NCBI RefSeq assembly: GCF_030687575.1
Contig: NZ_CP117439.1
Location: 3,091,501-3,155,500, forward strand
Direction: 5' to 3'
Source: Pseudomonas sp. FP2309
GTDB taxonomy: Bacteria > Pseudomonadota > Gammaproteobacteria > Pseudomonadales > Pseudomonadaceae
Length of the DNA: 64,000 nt
Below are positions 63,866-64,000 of the stretch, one piece after another. Numbering within the stretch: position 1 is the first letter of the stretch; each line of letters begins with the position of its first letter. A model generated the notes under the pieces. The model saw nothing but the letters and a program-made list of their open reading frames with translations. It had not been told where the DNA came from and ran no database searches. A program made the translations under genes and the position numbers.

Positions 63866-64000
63866 CTACGCACCTGACGGCGCGCTTGAAGGCGAATCCG
63901 CATACGCCCACGTCATGCGAAACGACGCGCCGCCCCACTCCGAGTCCATCACGCGCACGTGCCCGCCGTGCCACTGCGACACCCGCTGCACCAGTGCCAG
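63866..64000 (-). CDS. Sensor histidine kinase, C-terminal end (partial)
   Basis: The last 44 codons of a minus-strand gene that continues beyond the window. LALVQRVSQWHGGHVRVMDS, then EWGGASFRMTW, is the G2 box and closing strand of a HATPase_c domain. Stop TAG at 63868-63866. It converges on the terpene synthase gene 20 bp away. Confidence 0.75.
   Translation of the reverse strand: MALVQRVSQWHGGHVRVMDSEWGGASFRMTWAYADSPSSAPSGA

Overview
The window is a GC-rich chromosomal stretch that reads as a fluorescent Pseudomonas (P. fluorescens group). Reasons: the gene order malQ-treY-DUF2934-glgX, a nitrate reductase fused to a CysJ-like flavoprotein beside nirBD, a 521-residue Aer, REP-like GTGGCGAGCGGGC palindromes, and dense Pseudomonas-type codon use. 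No rRNA, tRNA, CRISPR array, intact insertion sequence or prophage is seen.

Layout. 1-10423 is one long plus-strand run: alpha-glucan/trehalose metabolism (malQ, treY, a small DUF2934 protein, glgX), then an uncharacterised chain joined by ATGA stop/start overlaps (acyl-CoA-dehydrogenase-like flavoprotein, PIG-L deacetylase, NodS-like methyltransferase, family 2 glycosyltransferase). A second PIG-L paralogue at 10601 has lost the catalytic Asp. 11364-14482 is an acetylpolyamine-amidohydrolase-like gene and a CycA-type permease (minus strand) facing an Lrp/AsnC regulator. 14669-22137 holds a siderophore receptor, a chemoreceptor behind a sigma-54-like promoter, a CPBP protease, an MFS carrier, a methyltransferase and a VOC protein. 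22267-24330 holds a DUF1349 protein, a structured 0.5 kb gap and a DapA-like lyase. 24344-28270 is an OsmC-YcaO fusion facing the Aer receptor.

28406-35874 is assimilatory nitrate reduction: nirD and nirB on the minus strand, divergent from the fused nasA on the plus strand. Each arm has a sigma-54-like promoter and a leader with an intrinsic terminator. The nasA leader carries a textbook ANTAR-type tandem stem-loop (hexaloops with A1 and G4) whose second hairpin excludes the terminator. The nirB leader has a matching second hairpin. This predicts NtrC/sigma-54 activation plus NasT-type antitermination.

36024-49765: dCache chemoreceptor, UvsE, a DUF2231/PQQ sugar dehydrogenase pair, a hexuronate-type MFS carrier with operator-like repeats, a ProP-type osmolyte carrier, a GAF protein, a CHASE4-PAS-GGDEF-EAL protein, an AraC regulator and a fosmidomycin-type exporter. 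49884-62150: a histidine kinase, a diguanylate cyclase, an astacin-like metalloprotease, two small membrane proteins, an MmyB-like regulator overlapping an amidase gene, a DUF6434 protein, a MocR/EamA divergent pair, YceI, a Tat-exported dienelactone hydrolase and a class C beta-lactamase.

62155-63845 is a head-to-head pair of isoprenoid genes (polyprenyl synthase, terpene synthase) whose 5' ends overlap. Both look N-terminally shortened, and the terpene synthase has a shifted NSE motif. The window ends in the last 44 codons of a histidine kinase on the minus strand.

The strongest leads are the nitrate-assimilation leader RNAs, the PIG-L paralogue with HPGDE in place of HPDDE, the four-gene deacetylase/methyltransferase/glycosyltransferase operon, and the collapsed terpene locus. 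All functional calls rest on reading motifs by eye; no database search was run.
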